Below are positions 45,495 through 53,111 of a stretch of 64,000 nt of DNA, piece after piece (the first letter of the stretch is position 1; each line of letters starts with the position of its first letter). The position numbers and the translations under genes are program-made. The notes beneath the pieces are model-generated. The model did not search any database, was not told the DNA's origin, and saw only the letters and a list, made by a program, of their open reading frames with translations. The stretch is from Echinicola jeungdonensis (GTDB lineage: Bacteria; Bacteroidota; Bacteroidia; Cytophagales; Cyclobacteriaceae): assembly GCF_030409905.1 (NCBI RefSeq), contig NZ_JAUFQT010000002.1, forward strand, positions 496,001 through 560,000, read 5' to 3'.

Positions 45495-46472
45495 TTAAAA
45501 TACTTGAGATAGTTTTTTTGCTTTCAATATTTTGTCGATGGCTGTATATCTGGGTGCTTGCGGAGCAAGTCCCTTTTTATCTTTATCAAGTGGGATTGGA
45601 TTAATCGGAAAGGCATTATCCTTGAAATGTAGGATGTACTTATTGGTATCTTTCCACTTTTCAATAGATGCTACCTCTGCATAATGCGTGATGGCAGAAA
45701 TTGGTGCTACCTGATAAGCTGCTATATATTTGATCTTGTCAAGCATAGAGGCGTTTATACGAATTGCATACCAGCAATTATTGTTTAGAAATTCCTGTTC
45801 AAATCCTTCTTCACGAGCTGCCACAACCACGGTATTTAATTCATCAGGTTTGAGGTTGGTTTTTGGTGACTCTGACAATTCCCTTATTTCTGCATTGAAG
45901 GGGGTGAATTTGTGAATGACCTCTTCTTGATTTTTGAAGGTTTGGAACTCGATAATATCCGTATCCATTGTCAATTGACTCAAGACATTCTCAAGTTCTG
46001 GTGTGCTTTGATCGATTACTACAATTGCAGCAACAGGCTTTTCAAAAATGATGCTTTCCAGAAAGTCATCAATGTTTCTATAACCAGCTTTTACTAATCC
46101 AGTTTCAATCTGAGACAGACTAACTGTATCGGTTATTAAGTGATCCAATAGAAATGCCTTTATCTTTCTGCCACTGGCTTTGTAAGAAATAGCAAATTTG
46201 AGAAGCTGTGAACCTATATGCTTGTAAGGGTCATGACTTGAAAGTTCATTTTCTATGATGTAAAGCCTTGGTTCTGCCTCAAATGAAAAGTCTATCAGGT
46301 AGCCATCTGGGATGGTGATAATACTGTCTCCAATTCTCTTTTTAATGTCAATGTAAATACTCTTACTACCAAAAATATGACTTGCCTCCTGAACTATCAC
46401 TTGTTCAAATTCCTGCTCTTTGCCATACTCATAATAGCTATAGGTTTTACCTCCATGTACTAGTCTTTCCAT
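45495..46472 (-). CDS. PD-(D/E)XK-like nuclease, probable Argonaute-associated effector
   Basis: 325 residues from the ATG at 46472, which follows the HNH gene's stop by 2 bp; an upstream start at 46508 would overlap it. The N-terminal domain shows E (EQEFEQVIV, about 18-26), PD (TIPDGYLIDF, about 53-62), E-x-E (LYIIENELSSHDPY, about 70-83) and a conserved-looking HIGSQLLKFA. This fits a restriction-fold nuclease with ExE in place of ExK, as in BamHI. The C-terminal part includes a small alpha/beta region (YIAAYQVAPISAITHYAEVA). Catalytically inactive long Argonautes are often encoded with such nucleases, so this is the likely effector. Activity is inferred. Confidence 0.7.
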   Translation of the reverse strand: MERLVHGGKTYSYYEYGKEQEFEQVIVQEASHIFGSKSIYIDIKKRIGDSIITIPDGYLIDFSFEAEPRLYIIENELSSHDPYKHIGSQLLKFAISYKASGRKIKAFLLDHLITDTVSLSQIETGLVKAGYRNIDDFLESIIFEKPVAAIVVIDQSTPELENVLSQLTMDTDIIEFQTFKNQEEVIHKFTPFNAEIRELSESPKTNLKPDELNTVVVAAREEGFEQEFLNNNCWYAIRINASMLDKIKYIAAYQVAPISAITHYAEVASIEKWKDTNKYILHFKDNAFPINPIPLDKDKKGLAPQAPRYTAIDKILKAKKLSQVF

Positions 46473-46474
46473 AA

Positions 46475-47080
46475 TTAGTTGGCACTTAATTTTTTTCTTA
46501 ATAACCACAATACCGCATTGCAGTATGGATTGAATTTTCCCGCATCATTTTTACTATTAAATTTTGAAATCTGCTTTTCTATAACAGCCTTGCTATATCC
46601 CAATTTCTTCAATGCAATTGCAGCTGCCTCCATGGTGGACTTTCTGTTTAACCGTAAAACAGGATTATTGAGATTCAAAGTGTTTTCAATATCTGTTCTA
46701 TATTCTGCTGGGTAAGTCAAATGACCGCTCAATTTATAGCTTACTATCAGCTCGCAGTTATTTTTAGGATCTGCCGGATGTATCGATAATTCGGTTTTAT
46801 CTTTTTTAGTATCACAGTGTTTGTCAGAACAGAAATTGCCTTTGCAAGCAGCAAACAAATTGGTGAAGTCCAATTTCAAATTGGGGTACTTTCCACGAGG
46901 CTTATAATGTTCAACCTTCATATTACTCTCTTTTATTCCACTCATGCAGTAACAGCAGATATAACCCTGTTCTTGAAGTAATGCCTCTTTCAGTTCTGGA
47001 ATGGCATCAAAATCGACTCCTGGAGTCTCCCTATGTGCTTTCCAAGCTGCTGGCTCCTTTCCCTTTTCAATGAACTTCAT
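46475..47080 (-). CDS. ptuB: HNH endonuclease, TIGR02646/PtuB family
   Basis: 201 residues. The family pattern is clear: YICCYCMSGI (CxxC zinc pair, about residues 40-49), VEHYKPRGKYPNLKLDFTNL (about 56-75, the HNH His in VEHY and Asn in FTNL) and CKGNFCSDKHCD. This matches the HNH nuclease of Septu (PtuB) and of retron-Ec78-type systems. It follows the ATPase gene by 3 bp. With the ATPase it should form a DNA-cleaving complex triggered on infection. No reverse transcriptase is encoded nearby, so it is Septu-like rather than a retron effector. Confidence 0.87.
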   Translation of the reverse strand: MKFIEKGKEPAAWKAHRETPGVDFDAIPELKEALLQEQGYICCYCMSGIKESNMKVEHYKPRGKYPNLKLDFTNLFAACKGNFCSDKHCDTKKDKTELSIHPADPKNNCELIVSYKLSGHLTYPAEYRTDIENTLNLNNPVLRLNRKSTMEAAAIALKKLGYSKAVIEKQISKFNSKNDAGKFNPYCNAVLWLLRKKLSAN

Positions 47081-47083
47081 TTA

Positions 47084-48574
47084 CTATTCACCTTTAAAAA
47101 ATGCCAACATTGTCTCAGCTCTTGTCAATTCTGGATCGTCCTTATGTTTTTCCTTTAACTCCATCAGTTTTTCCTGTGCCTTATCAAAGCTTTCACTATC
47201 AATCAATTCAAACAGAATGTCAAACTCTTCTTGTACCTCTGGTACACGTTCATTACCTCCCATTATAGTGGATAAATTGAACCCATATTCTCTTCCATAA
47301 TAACCCTTATCAATCTTCAGTGCCTTGCCTTCTCGCATTTTGAATAAATCTCCAGTTGAGAGATTTGATAACATAATAGTGGAATGGGATGCAATGATAA
47401 ATTGTGGGGGTGGTGTGGCCATTTCATCATAGAGATTTATGATTTCGTAAACTCCCTTTAGGAAACTACTTTGCCACTGAGGATGTAAGTACGTGTCTGG
47501 TTCATCAAATAAAAGGAGTGTATTCTCTTCTATTAGCAGTTCATTGATGGCTTTAATAGTAATTAATTGCTGCTGTCCTTCACTTAGATCATGATGTGAA
47601 ATTGACGTTTCTCCGAGATCCATAAAAATCTGAATCCCACCAAGCATGTCAGAAGCATGAAGTATATGAAGAAGGTAGAATAACTTCTTTTCTTCTCCAT
47701 AAAACTCCCTTAATGCATACCAATCATGTGCATGGAAATTGAACAAGATTTGATCTTCATCCATGTAGTTTGCTGTTTCATTGTAAGCAAACCTCCTAAC
47801 CACATCTAAGAAGCCTTTTAGGAGTCCTCTTGCTCCCCAAAATTTATCAGCTCCAACCCCTGATTTCCATTGTCTTTTTTTGACAAACAAAGCGAGTGGG
47901 TTTTGATCAGGTTTGGTAATTTTAAGATCCTCAACAAAGAAGCGATCTACACGGTCATTGAACTCAAAAGCATATAGTGAAGCAAGCAAGATTTCAAAAT
48001 GATGTTTTTCTACATACATTAATGGTAGAGAGCCTATTCTTGAATATAGTTCGTCAGATGAAGTAGTAATATCTGACTCTGTTTTCACCTCTAGCAGTCT
48101 TTCCTTATAAATCTTTTCATGCTCACTACAAATAAATTCCATTGACTCAAACCAACCTGCATAGTAAATTACCAGATTAGACGGCAATAACTTTTCCATT
48201 GAATGCCTTTTGATTAGATCATCAATACTGTAAGTGTTATTATCGGTTTCGATAGACCAGTATTTTTTATCTTCTCTGCTGCCTTTCAAGGTAACACCGA
48301 TGTAATCGGTAGATGTTTCGCTAAAGGTGCTGGATTCGGACAATACTTTTTCTATTCTGAGTTCGTAGGTGATTTCAAACTCAAATGGTGGATTTTCTTG
48401 TTTCTCTTCAACATAAGTGAGGTGTGCCGAGCGAAATATCCATGCTATGGCCTCCATAAGAGTGGATTTACCTGAACCGTTTTTACCTATAAATAGCGAA
48501 ACAGGCTCATTAAAGTCAATGGTAAAATCCTTTAATGATTTGAAATCCTTGATATGTAAATGGTGTATCCTCAT
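47084..48574 (-). CDS. ptuA: AAA/ABC-type ATPase, Septu PtuA-like
   Basis: 496 residues. SMC/ABC-type fold: Walker A FIGKNGSGKSTLM (Gly30 to Met40), a long inserted coil and lid region, signature LSEGQQQLI (about 328), Walker B TLLLFDEPDTYLHPQWQ (about 354-370) and the switch His in IIASHST (about 396). This architecture, followed by a TIGR02646 HNH nuclease, is Septu PtuA. The ATPase binds the HNH subunit and controls it in response to nucleotide level or phage triggers (established for Septu). Its start overlaps the stop of the small P-loop gene (ATGA). Confidence 0.87.
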   Translation of the reverse strand: MRIHHLHIKDFKSLKDFTIDFNEPVSLFIGKNGSGKSTLMEAIAWIFRSAHLTYVEEKQENPPFEFEITYELRIEKVLSESSTFSETSTDYIGVTLKGSREDKKYWSIETDNNTYSIDDLIKRHSMEKLLPSNLVIYYAGWFESMEFICSEHEKIYKERLLEVKTESDITTSSDELYSRIGSLPLMYVEKHHFEILLASLYAFEFNDRVDRFFVEDLKITKPDQNPLALFVKKRQWKSGVGADKFWGARGLLKGFLDVVRRFAYNETANYMDEDQILFNFHAHDWYALREFYGEEKKLFYLLHILHASDMLGGIQIFMDLGETSISHHDLSEGQQQLITIKAINELLIEENTLLLFDEPDTYLHPQWQSSFLKGVYEIINLYDEMATPPPQFIIASHSTIMLSNLSTGDLFKMREGKALKIDKGYYGREYGFNLSTIMGGNERVPEVQEEFDILFELIDSESFDKAQEKLMELKEKHKDDPELTRAETMLAFFKGE

Positions 48575-49005
48575 AATTGTCCATTCATAATGAGTTTGAT
48601 TAGCTCAAGAATTTCATTTGCCGAAATCAGATTGAGTTGGTCTTGATTCTTTTGCCATGAACGGTGGTTGGCAGTCCAGATAATCTCATATTGGTGATTG
48701 CGGTGTAGGTCTGCTACAGCATCCCGCGTCATACCAGAAGTACGGCAAACACATATGATAATATCACAATTTGCAGCAACAAAGTCAGCCAAACTTCTGG
48801 GCTGTCGGCTATTAGGGTCACCTTGGCTTTCAATCCCAATTTTTACCCCATTGATTTCGATGATGTAGGTAATATCTCCTCCATCATTTATGATTTGGAG
48901 CGTATGATTAGGAAAGGCATTCATCAGCTGGCTAGCTACCTCTCTTATCGTTGCAGATTTACCTCGTCCTGCTTGTCCGTATATGGCAATGGCTGTTTTA
49001 TTCAT
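48571..49005 (-). CDS. Small P-loop NTPase of unknown role
   Basis: 144 residues. Walker A GQAGRGKSA (about residues 10-18) is at the N-terminus, as in small kinases or ATPases; CDIIICVCRTSGMT is a possible Walker B-like strand (about 80-93), and the C-terminus is helical. The rest is not recognised. It starts 1 bp after the hsdS stop and shares ATGA with the PtuA-like gene, joining the R-M part to the Septu part. It may be an activity switch, sensor or immunity factor; this is inference. Confidence 0.65.
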   Translation of the reverse strand: MNKTAIAIYGQAGRGKSATIREVASQLMNAFPNHTLQIINDGGDITYIIEINGVKIGIESQGDPNSRQPRSLADFVAANCDIIICVCRTSGMTRDAVADLHRNHQYEIIWTANHRSWQKNQDQLNLISANEILELIKLIMNGQL

Positions 49006-49006
49006 A

Positions 49007-50371
49007 TTAATCTATATTGAATATTGCTGATTCAAATTGAATTTTAGTCTGTGAATTAATGCTCTCAATTTCGTTTTCCAGTTCGTTTATCTTGCTTTTG
49101 ATGGAGTTTATGTCATTCAAGATTTTGACCTGTTCATCAATGCTTGGAATGGGTACCAAATAGTTAGCCACTTTAGATGCATTTAGATTTGGCTGAGCAC
49201 TTCCAGATGCTAGTAATTTGAAGTTCTCAATTTGGCTGATAAGATAAATCCAAAGAAAATCTGTCAATATCATGTCGGAATTAATGTCATGCAATACTGC
49301 ACATGCCTGATTCGTGGTTGCATCAATTCCTAATTTTGCACTTCTACCTGCTGTAGCCCCATACATGGCCACAATTAGGCTTCCCTTAGGGTATAATTTT
49401 GCACTAGATCTTTGAAGCCCCAGTTCTGTTATATATTCTTCTGTTTCAGTAATGATATTTTCACGAACTTCACCTGTTTTTATCCATGGTATTTTACCCC
49501 CATAGTATTTTTTATTGGATCGACTAGGTGTACCACCGCTACTAATTTTACATAAGGCATTAATGGGTAAGGTCCGGTACTTTAAGTTGGAATAAAAACT
49601 CCTCATTCTGGCCATAGGACTATTTATTCCCCACTCAGATAAACTTGAGAAGCTTACTACATTGAATCTTTTAGTTGGCTCTTGTAAAGTGTAACTCGTG
49701 ATTCCAATTTTTCTATTCAGATATAAGTCTATCTCATTTCTTTGAATATTTAACTTAGAACGTAGCTGCCTTTCTTTTTCAATATTGTCTTTATACTGTT
49801 GAACAATTTTCGCTTGTAAATCAATCTTAGGCACTGGAATCCTAAACTCTAGAAAGGCTTTTTCATCTACTCTCTGGCGGCCTGTAGTACCGGAACTAGC
49901 TCGTTGGCATAGATCCGCAAAGTGTTTTGTGCCAGTGATCAGATTGAAAAACTCAGGAAGAATTTTTTCAATATTAATGTTATAGCTCAAGAAGTCCTGA
50001 GTAGTAATAGCACCTTCAAGCTCCGCTGGCACAATACCAAAAGCACCATTACGAGCATCTATTTTGCTCATAATGAATTGTCCTTCGGAAATGCGGAATT
50101 GGTTTTTTGTGCCAATGTTTTTACCTAAGATCAATTCACTGCCTCGCTGCACTACACCTTTGCCGTAAAGCTTGATGGTTACCTGCTTGTATGCCTTGTC
50201 ATCTTCTAGTATTTCTTTGTCCCGATTACGGAGTATCAAACTACCAATAGATTCCAGCTTAAACCCATCTTTATAGAGTACTGTATCGCTTAGTATAGCA
50301 CCAGCACTCCAATTGGATAAAGTCTTGAAGCGAACCTCATTGAGATATTTGAATGCGGTATCAGTCTGCAT
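49007..50371 (-). CDS. hsdS: R-M specificity subunit HsdS
   Basis: 454 residues from the ATG at 50371, which follows GGAG and overlaps the nuclease-methyltransferase stop by 11 bp. There are two target-recognition domains in tandem, the second with the classic ISSGGTPSRSNKKYYGGKIP then WIKTGEV and KGSLIVAMYGATAGRSA, each followed by a long helix (QQYKDNIEKERQLRSKLNIQ, EQVKILNDINSIKSKINELE). It gives DNA sequence specificity to the methyltransferase. Both halves are complete. Confidence 0.92.
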   Translation of the reverse strand: MQTDTAFKYLNEVRFKTLSNWSAGAILSDTVLYKDGFKLESIGSLILRNRDKEILEDDKAYKQVTIKLYGKGVVQRGSELILGKNIGTKNQFRISEGQFIMSKIDARNGAFGIVPAELEGAITTQDFLSYNINIEKILPEFFNLITGTKHFADLCQRASSGTTGRQRVDEKAFLEFRIPVPKIDLQAKIVQQYKDNIEKERQLRSKLNIQRNEIDLYLNRKIGITSYTLQEPTKRFNVVSFSSLSEWGINSPMARMRSFYSNLKYRTLPINALCKISSGGTPSRSNKKYYGGKIPWIKTGEVRENIITETEEYITELGLQRSSAKLYPKGSLIVAMYGATAGRSAKLGIDATTNQACAVLHDINSDMILTDFLWIYLISQIENFKLLASGSAQPNLNASKVANYLVPIPSIDEQVKILNDINSIKSKINELENEIESINSQTKIQFESAIFNID

Positions 50372-52694
50372 ATGCTCCGTAGAATATTTCTGGTTCACTT
50401 ACTGCCGTCCCGTCAATCAACTGTAGTCGGGAGATATTGCCTTCTTCGTCTACAGGGTATTGGGTCTCTTTCTTTGGTTCAGCCCATAGGTTGGCTTTCT
50501 TTCTATATTCTCGAAATTCAATGGCCACATCTTCCAATTCATTTTCGCAGGGAGCCCCTGTACTGGAAATACCTGCTTTTTCCACTTCGATCACTGGGAT
50601 AGGATAGTCGAAACGCTCTTTAATTAATGGTTTGATTTCAGCAGTTATCAAGTCTTCTACTTGTTTTACATCCTCAGCGTATTTTTTCTTTAGTTCTCTA
50701 AGCTCTTTACTTGCCTTGCCTTCTTTAAGCTTCTTTTCTGCTTTTTTGAAGGTGGCTTTTAGTTCATCCAATTTAGGCTGGTGTTTATCCCTTATTTCTT
50801 TGGTGGTGTCTTCTGTGATTTTCAAGTAGGTAGCTTGATCTTCTTCACTGAATTTTTTAAGGAATAGTAAACTAGGCTTCACAGTAGCTCCAGACGCAAT
50901 GAAAACATCTTGAGGTATGGATGTAATATTGATTAATTTAGCTTTGCCTTCAATGTATTCTCGGATCTTTTGCAGGGCACTATTATTTAATACACCCTCT
51001 GGTAATACAATTCCCATTCTACCACCTGGTTTCAAGAGATTGAGACATCTTTCCATAAATAGTACTTCTGTTAGTCCACTCCATGCCCCAACATCAAAAA
51101 TATCTAACAACGCCTTTCCACGGCTTTTGCCGTGACCGTTATCGTGTGTTGCCCAATCCTGAATCTGTTTTACTACAGTTTGTCTGTAATCAGTGCCATA
51201 TCGCTGTTCATAGAATTTTATTTTCTCCTCATTAGGAACATCCGAAGGAGTGACTTTTAATGTTTTATTCACTCTTGAACCGAATGGAGGATTGGTTAGT
51301 ATTACGTCAAATCGACCGTCAAATATGCCATTGACATTGAGCAATCCATCATGATGATGAACGCCTCCATGACCGTCACCATGCATGATCATATTCATTT
51401 TGGCCGTTCTTGCCATTCTAGGGTTGGCATCCGTACCAAAAATGCAGTCATACGAAAGGGTTTTGAGCCTGCCTTTCGGATTGTGTATGTCCAGTTCAAA
51501 ATTGAGCTTGACAAAAAGTTCATCTACTTGTTTTGCTAAAGCCTCTTGTTTCTTTTCAGATAATTTCTCGTAATCCTGCCCGAAATAAAGCTCTTTGATT
51601 TTCTCTTTTTGTTTTTGAACATCTCTTTCAATCTTGTCTCTTACATACTCAAAAGCTTTAATCAGAAACCCACCACTACCGCAGCATGGGTCACAGATTA
51701 CGTCACCTTCTTCCGGGTCAATTACATCTACCATATAGTCCACTATGGTACGCGGGGTGAAAAACTGCCCTAATTCTCCTCTGAATGTCCTTCCCAAAAA
51801 TTCTTCAAAGGCAATACCTTTTATATCATCAGAAGTATCGGAGAGATTGTATTTCTCTAGTTCCTTTACGATTTGCAGAAAGCTGGTCTCCCGAATCTTA
51901 ATACTATCGTTTGGGTCGAAGATTTCATCAGTTCTGAAAACCTCTTTGGTCTTTTCAAAAAAGTGCTGGTAGAAGGGCAATGAATCCTTTCCTGTTATTT
52001 TTTCATAAGCTGATTTTAGATCCTCAAATTCTTTTCGGGAGAAAAGTGCTTTTGTTTTAGCTTGTTCCCTTTCATAACGAATCTTCATAAAGAGGATCTT
52101 GCTGATTTCATCAAAAGCAGCTTCTGGAGATAGTTTGTCATTATTACGGATGATGTTATGACACTTGAAAAGTAGTTTACTAAACTCATCTCTAGTAAAT
52201 GCCTTTGTCTTGGTTAATAGCTCTTCGATTTTCTTCTTATCAAAGAGTTCCTTTGCATTTGGGATTTCAACAACCTCTTCGAGCTTCTTAGGCATTTTGC
52301 CTTTTACCACTCTAAAAAACTTGGTATCTTTTAGGTTAGTAGTTACAAAAAAGTCAGCACCAGCCCAAGAGGCATAGTTGTAACCTTGGTAGTAGTCTTC
52401 CTCATGTATTGTTATTTGTTCTGCCTTACACTCGATAACTATAACAGGGCTGTTATCTGTATTCCTGTCTTCTTGACTCTTCCAAATAACAATATCTGCT
52501 CTTGCTTTTCCCTGACCTCTTTTTGAGTTGTTTACTTTCACTTCCTGAGCCATCTGGTCAAGTGAAAAGCCATATTTCTCAACCAAATGAACAATGTATT
52601 CTTGCCTTACTTCTTCTTCTGGTGTACAAATCAACTCTTTGCCAAGTAGAGGGGCAAAAATCTTGTTTCCGTTTTTTTTGATTTCTAATACCAT
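50361..52694 (-). CDS. Nuclease-methyltransferase fusion (HsdR-N domain + N6-adenine MTase), Type IIB/IIG-like
   Basis: 777 residues. Residues about 1-140 are an HsdR N-terminal nuclease domain: PEEEVRQEYI (25-34), Asp67 in ARADIVIWK, and Glu88-x-Lys90 in VIVIECKAEQ. A helical linker is followed by the adenine methyltransferase: AFEEFLGRTFRGELGQFFTP, motif I CDPCCGSGGF (334-343), motif IV NPPF (468-471), then a helical C-terminal region (LKATFKKAEKKLKEGK) for HsdS contact. There is no helicase/translocase subunit in the locus, so it resembles BcgI-type systems in which one protein cuts and methylates with a separate S subunit. It may alternatively use a remote HsdR. Confidence 0.88.
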   Translation of the reverse strand: MVLEIKKNGNKIFAPLLGKELICTPEEEVRQEYIVHLVEKYGFSLDQMAQEVKVNNSKRGQGKARADIVIWKSQEDRNTDNSPVIVIECKAEQITIHEEDYYQGYNYASWAGADFFVTTNLKDTKFFRVVKGKMPKKLEEVVEIPNAKELFDKKKIEELLTKTKAFTRDEFSKLLFKCHNIIRNNDKLSPEAAFDEISKILFMKIRYEREQAKTKALFSRKEFEDLKSAYEKITGKDSLPFYQHFFEKTKEVFRTDEIFDPNDSIKIRETSFLQIVKELEKYNLSDTSDDIKGIAFEEFLGRTFRGELGQFFTPRTIVDYMVDVIDPEEGDVICDPCCGSGGFLIKAFEYVRDKIERDVQKQKEKIKELYFGQDYEKLSEKKQEALAKQVDELFVKLNFELDIHNPKGRLKTLSYDCIFGTDANPRMARTAKMNMIMHGDGHGGVHHHDGLLNVNGIFDGRFDVILTNPPFGSRVNKTLKVTPSDVPNEEKIKFYEQRYGTDYRQTVVKQIQDWATHDNGHGKSRGKALLDIFDVGAWSGLTEVLFMERCLNLLKPGGRMGIVLPEGVLNNSALQKIREYIEGKAKLINITSIPQDVFIASGATVKPSLLFLKKFSEEDQATYLKITEDTTKEIRDKHQPKLDELKATFKKAEKKLKEGKASKELRELKKKYAEDVKQVEDLITAEIKPLIKERFDYPIPVIEVEKAGISSTGAPCENELEDVAIEFREYRKKANLWAEPKKETQYPVDEEGNISRLQLIDGTAVSEPEIFYGAYAD

Positions 52695-52701
52695 TGTCCA
52701 A

Positions 52702-52992
52702 TTATTTCGATTTCTTTTTCAATTCCTCTTCAGCATGTTTGATAGCCGCCAATGCGGTAGATTCATTACCTACATTTTCAATTATCTTATCAGACAGCCA
52801 AATAGTCAATAATTCCTCTTCGTTTGCACCAAGCAATTGAGCCAAAGCCGTTACTTGCTCTCTCTTTGCTTTTCTGTCTCCTCTTTCAATCTTGCTATAC
52901 ATTGGAGTATCAATTTCAAGGCTTGCAGCTAATTGTCGCTGTAAAAGCTCTTTCTCTTCTCTCAATTGCTTGATCTTTTCACCAAATTGCAT
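52702..52992 (-). CDS. XRE-family HTH regulator (R-M controller-like)
   Basis: 96 residues. The HTH runs over KIKQLREEKELLQRQLAASL to MYSKIERGDRK (residues about 6-43), with a short helical tail (EHAEEELKKKSK-like). It is first in the operon, 7 bp ahead of the nuclease-methyltransferase gene. Small XRE proteins of this size directly upstream of R-M genes act as controller (C) proteins that delay restriction. Two matching sites (TGACCTGTTA and TGACTTGTCA) lie at its start, which fits autoregulation. Confidence 0.88.
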   Translation of the reverse strand: MQFGEKIKQLREEKELLQRQLAASLEIDTPMYSKIERGDRKAKREQVTALAQLLGANEEELLTIWLSDKIIENVGNESTALAAIKHAEEELKKKSK

Positions 52993-53016
52993 GACCTGTT
53001 ATTTTATGACTTGTCA
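52992..53016 (-). promoter_or_regulatory. Candidate operator of the XRE controller
   Basis: TGACCTGTTA (52992-53001) and TGACTTGTCA (53007-53016) are direct near-repeats spaced 15 bp; the second is an almost perfect palindrome (TGAC-tt-GTCA). The first overlaps the XRE start codon. The layout resembles C-protein boxes. It is read from sequence only. Confidence 0.4.
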
Positions 53017-53111
53017 ATATTTGGCTAATATAAGAAAAAATAAGGTTAGAAAAAGAAAATAAAACCATTAATCCCAACTCAGGATTTTAAGGAAATAGAG
53101 GATACCAAGGA

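Noticed and set aside
46475..48574. Retron of the Ec78 type (PtuAB effectors)
   Set aside because: No reverse transcriptase gene and no recognisable msr-msd array exist anywhere in the island.
49007..52694. Classical Type I restriction system
   Set aside because: The methyltransferase carries its own HsdR-N nuclease domain and no helicase/translocase gene is nearby, so a Type IIB/IIG-like design fits better.
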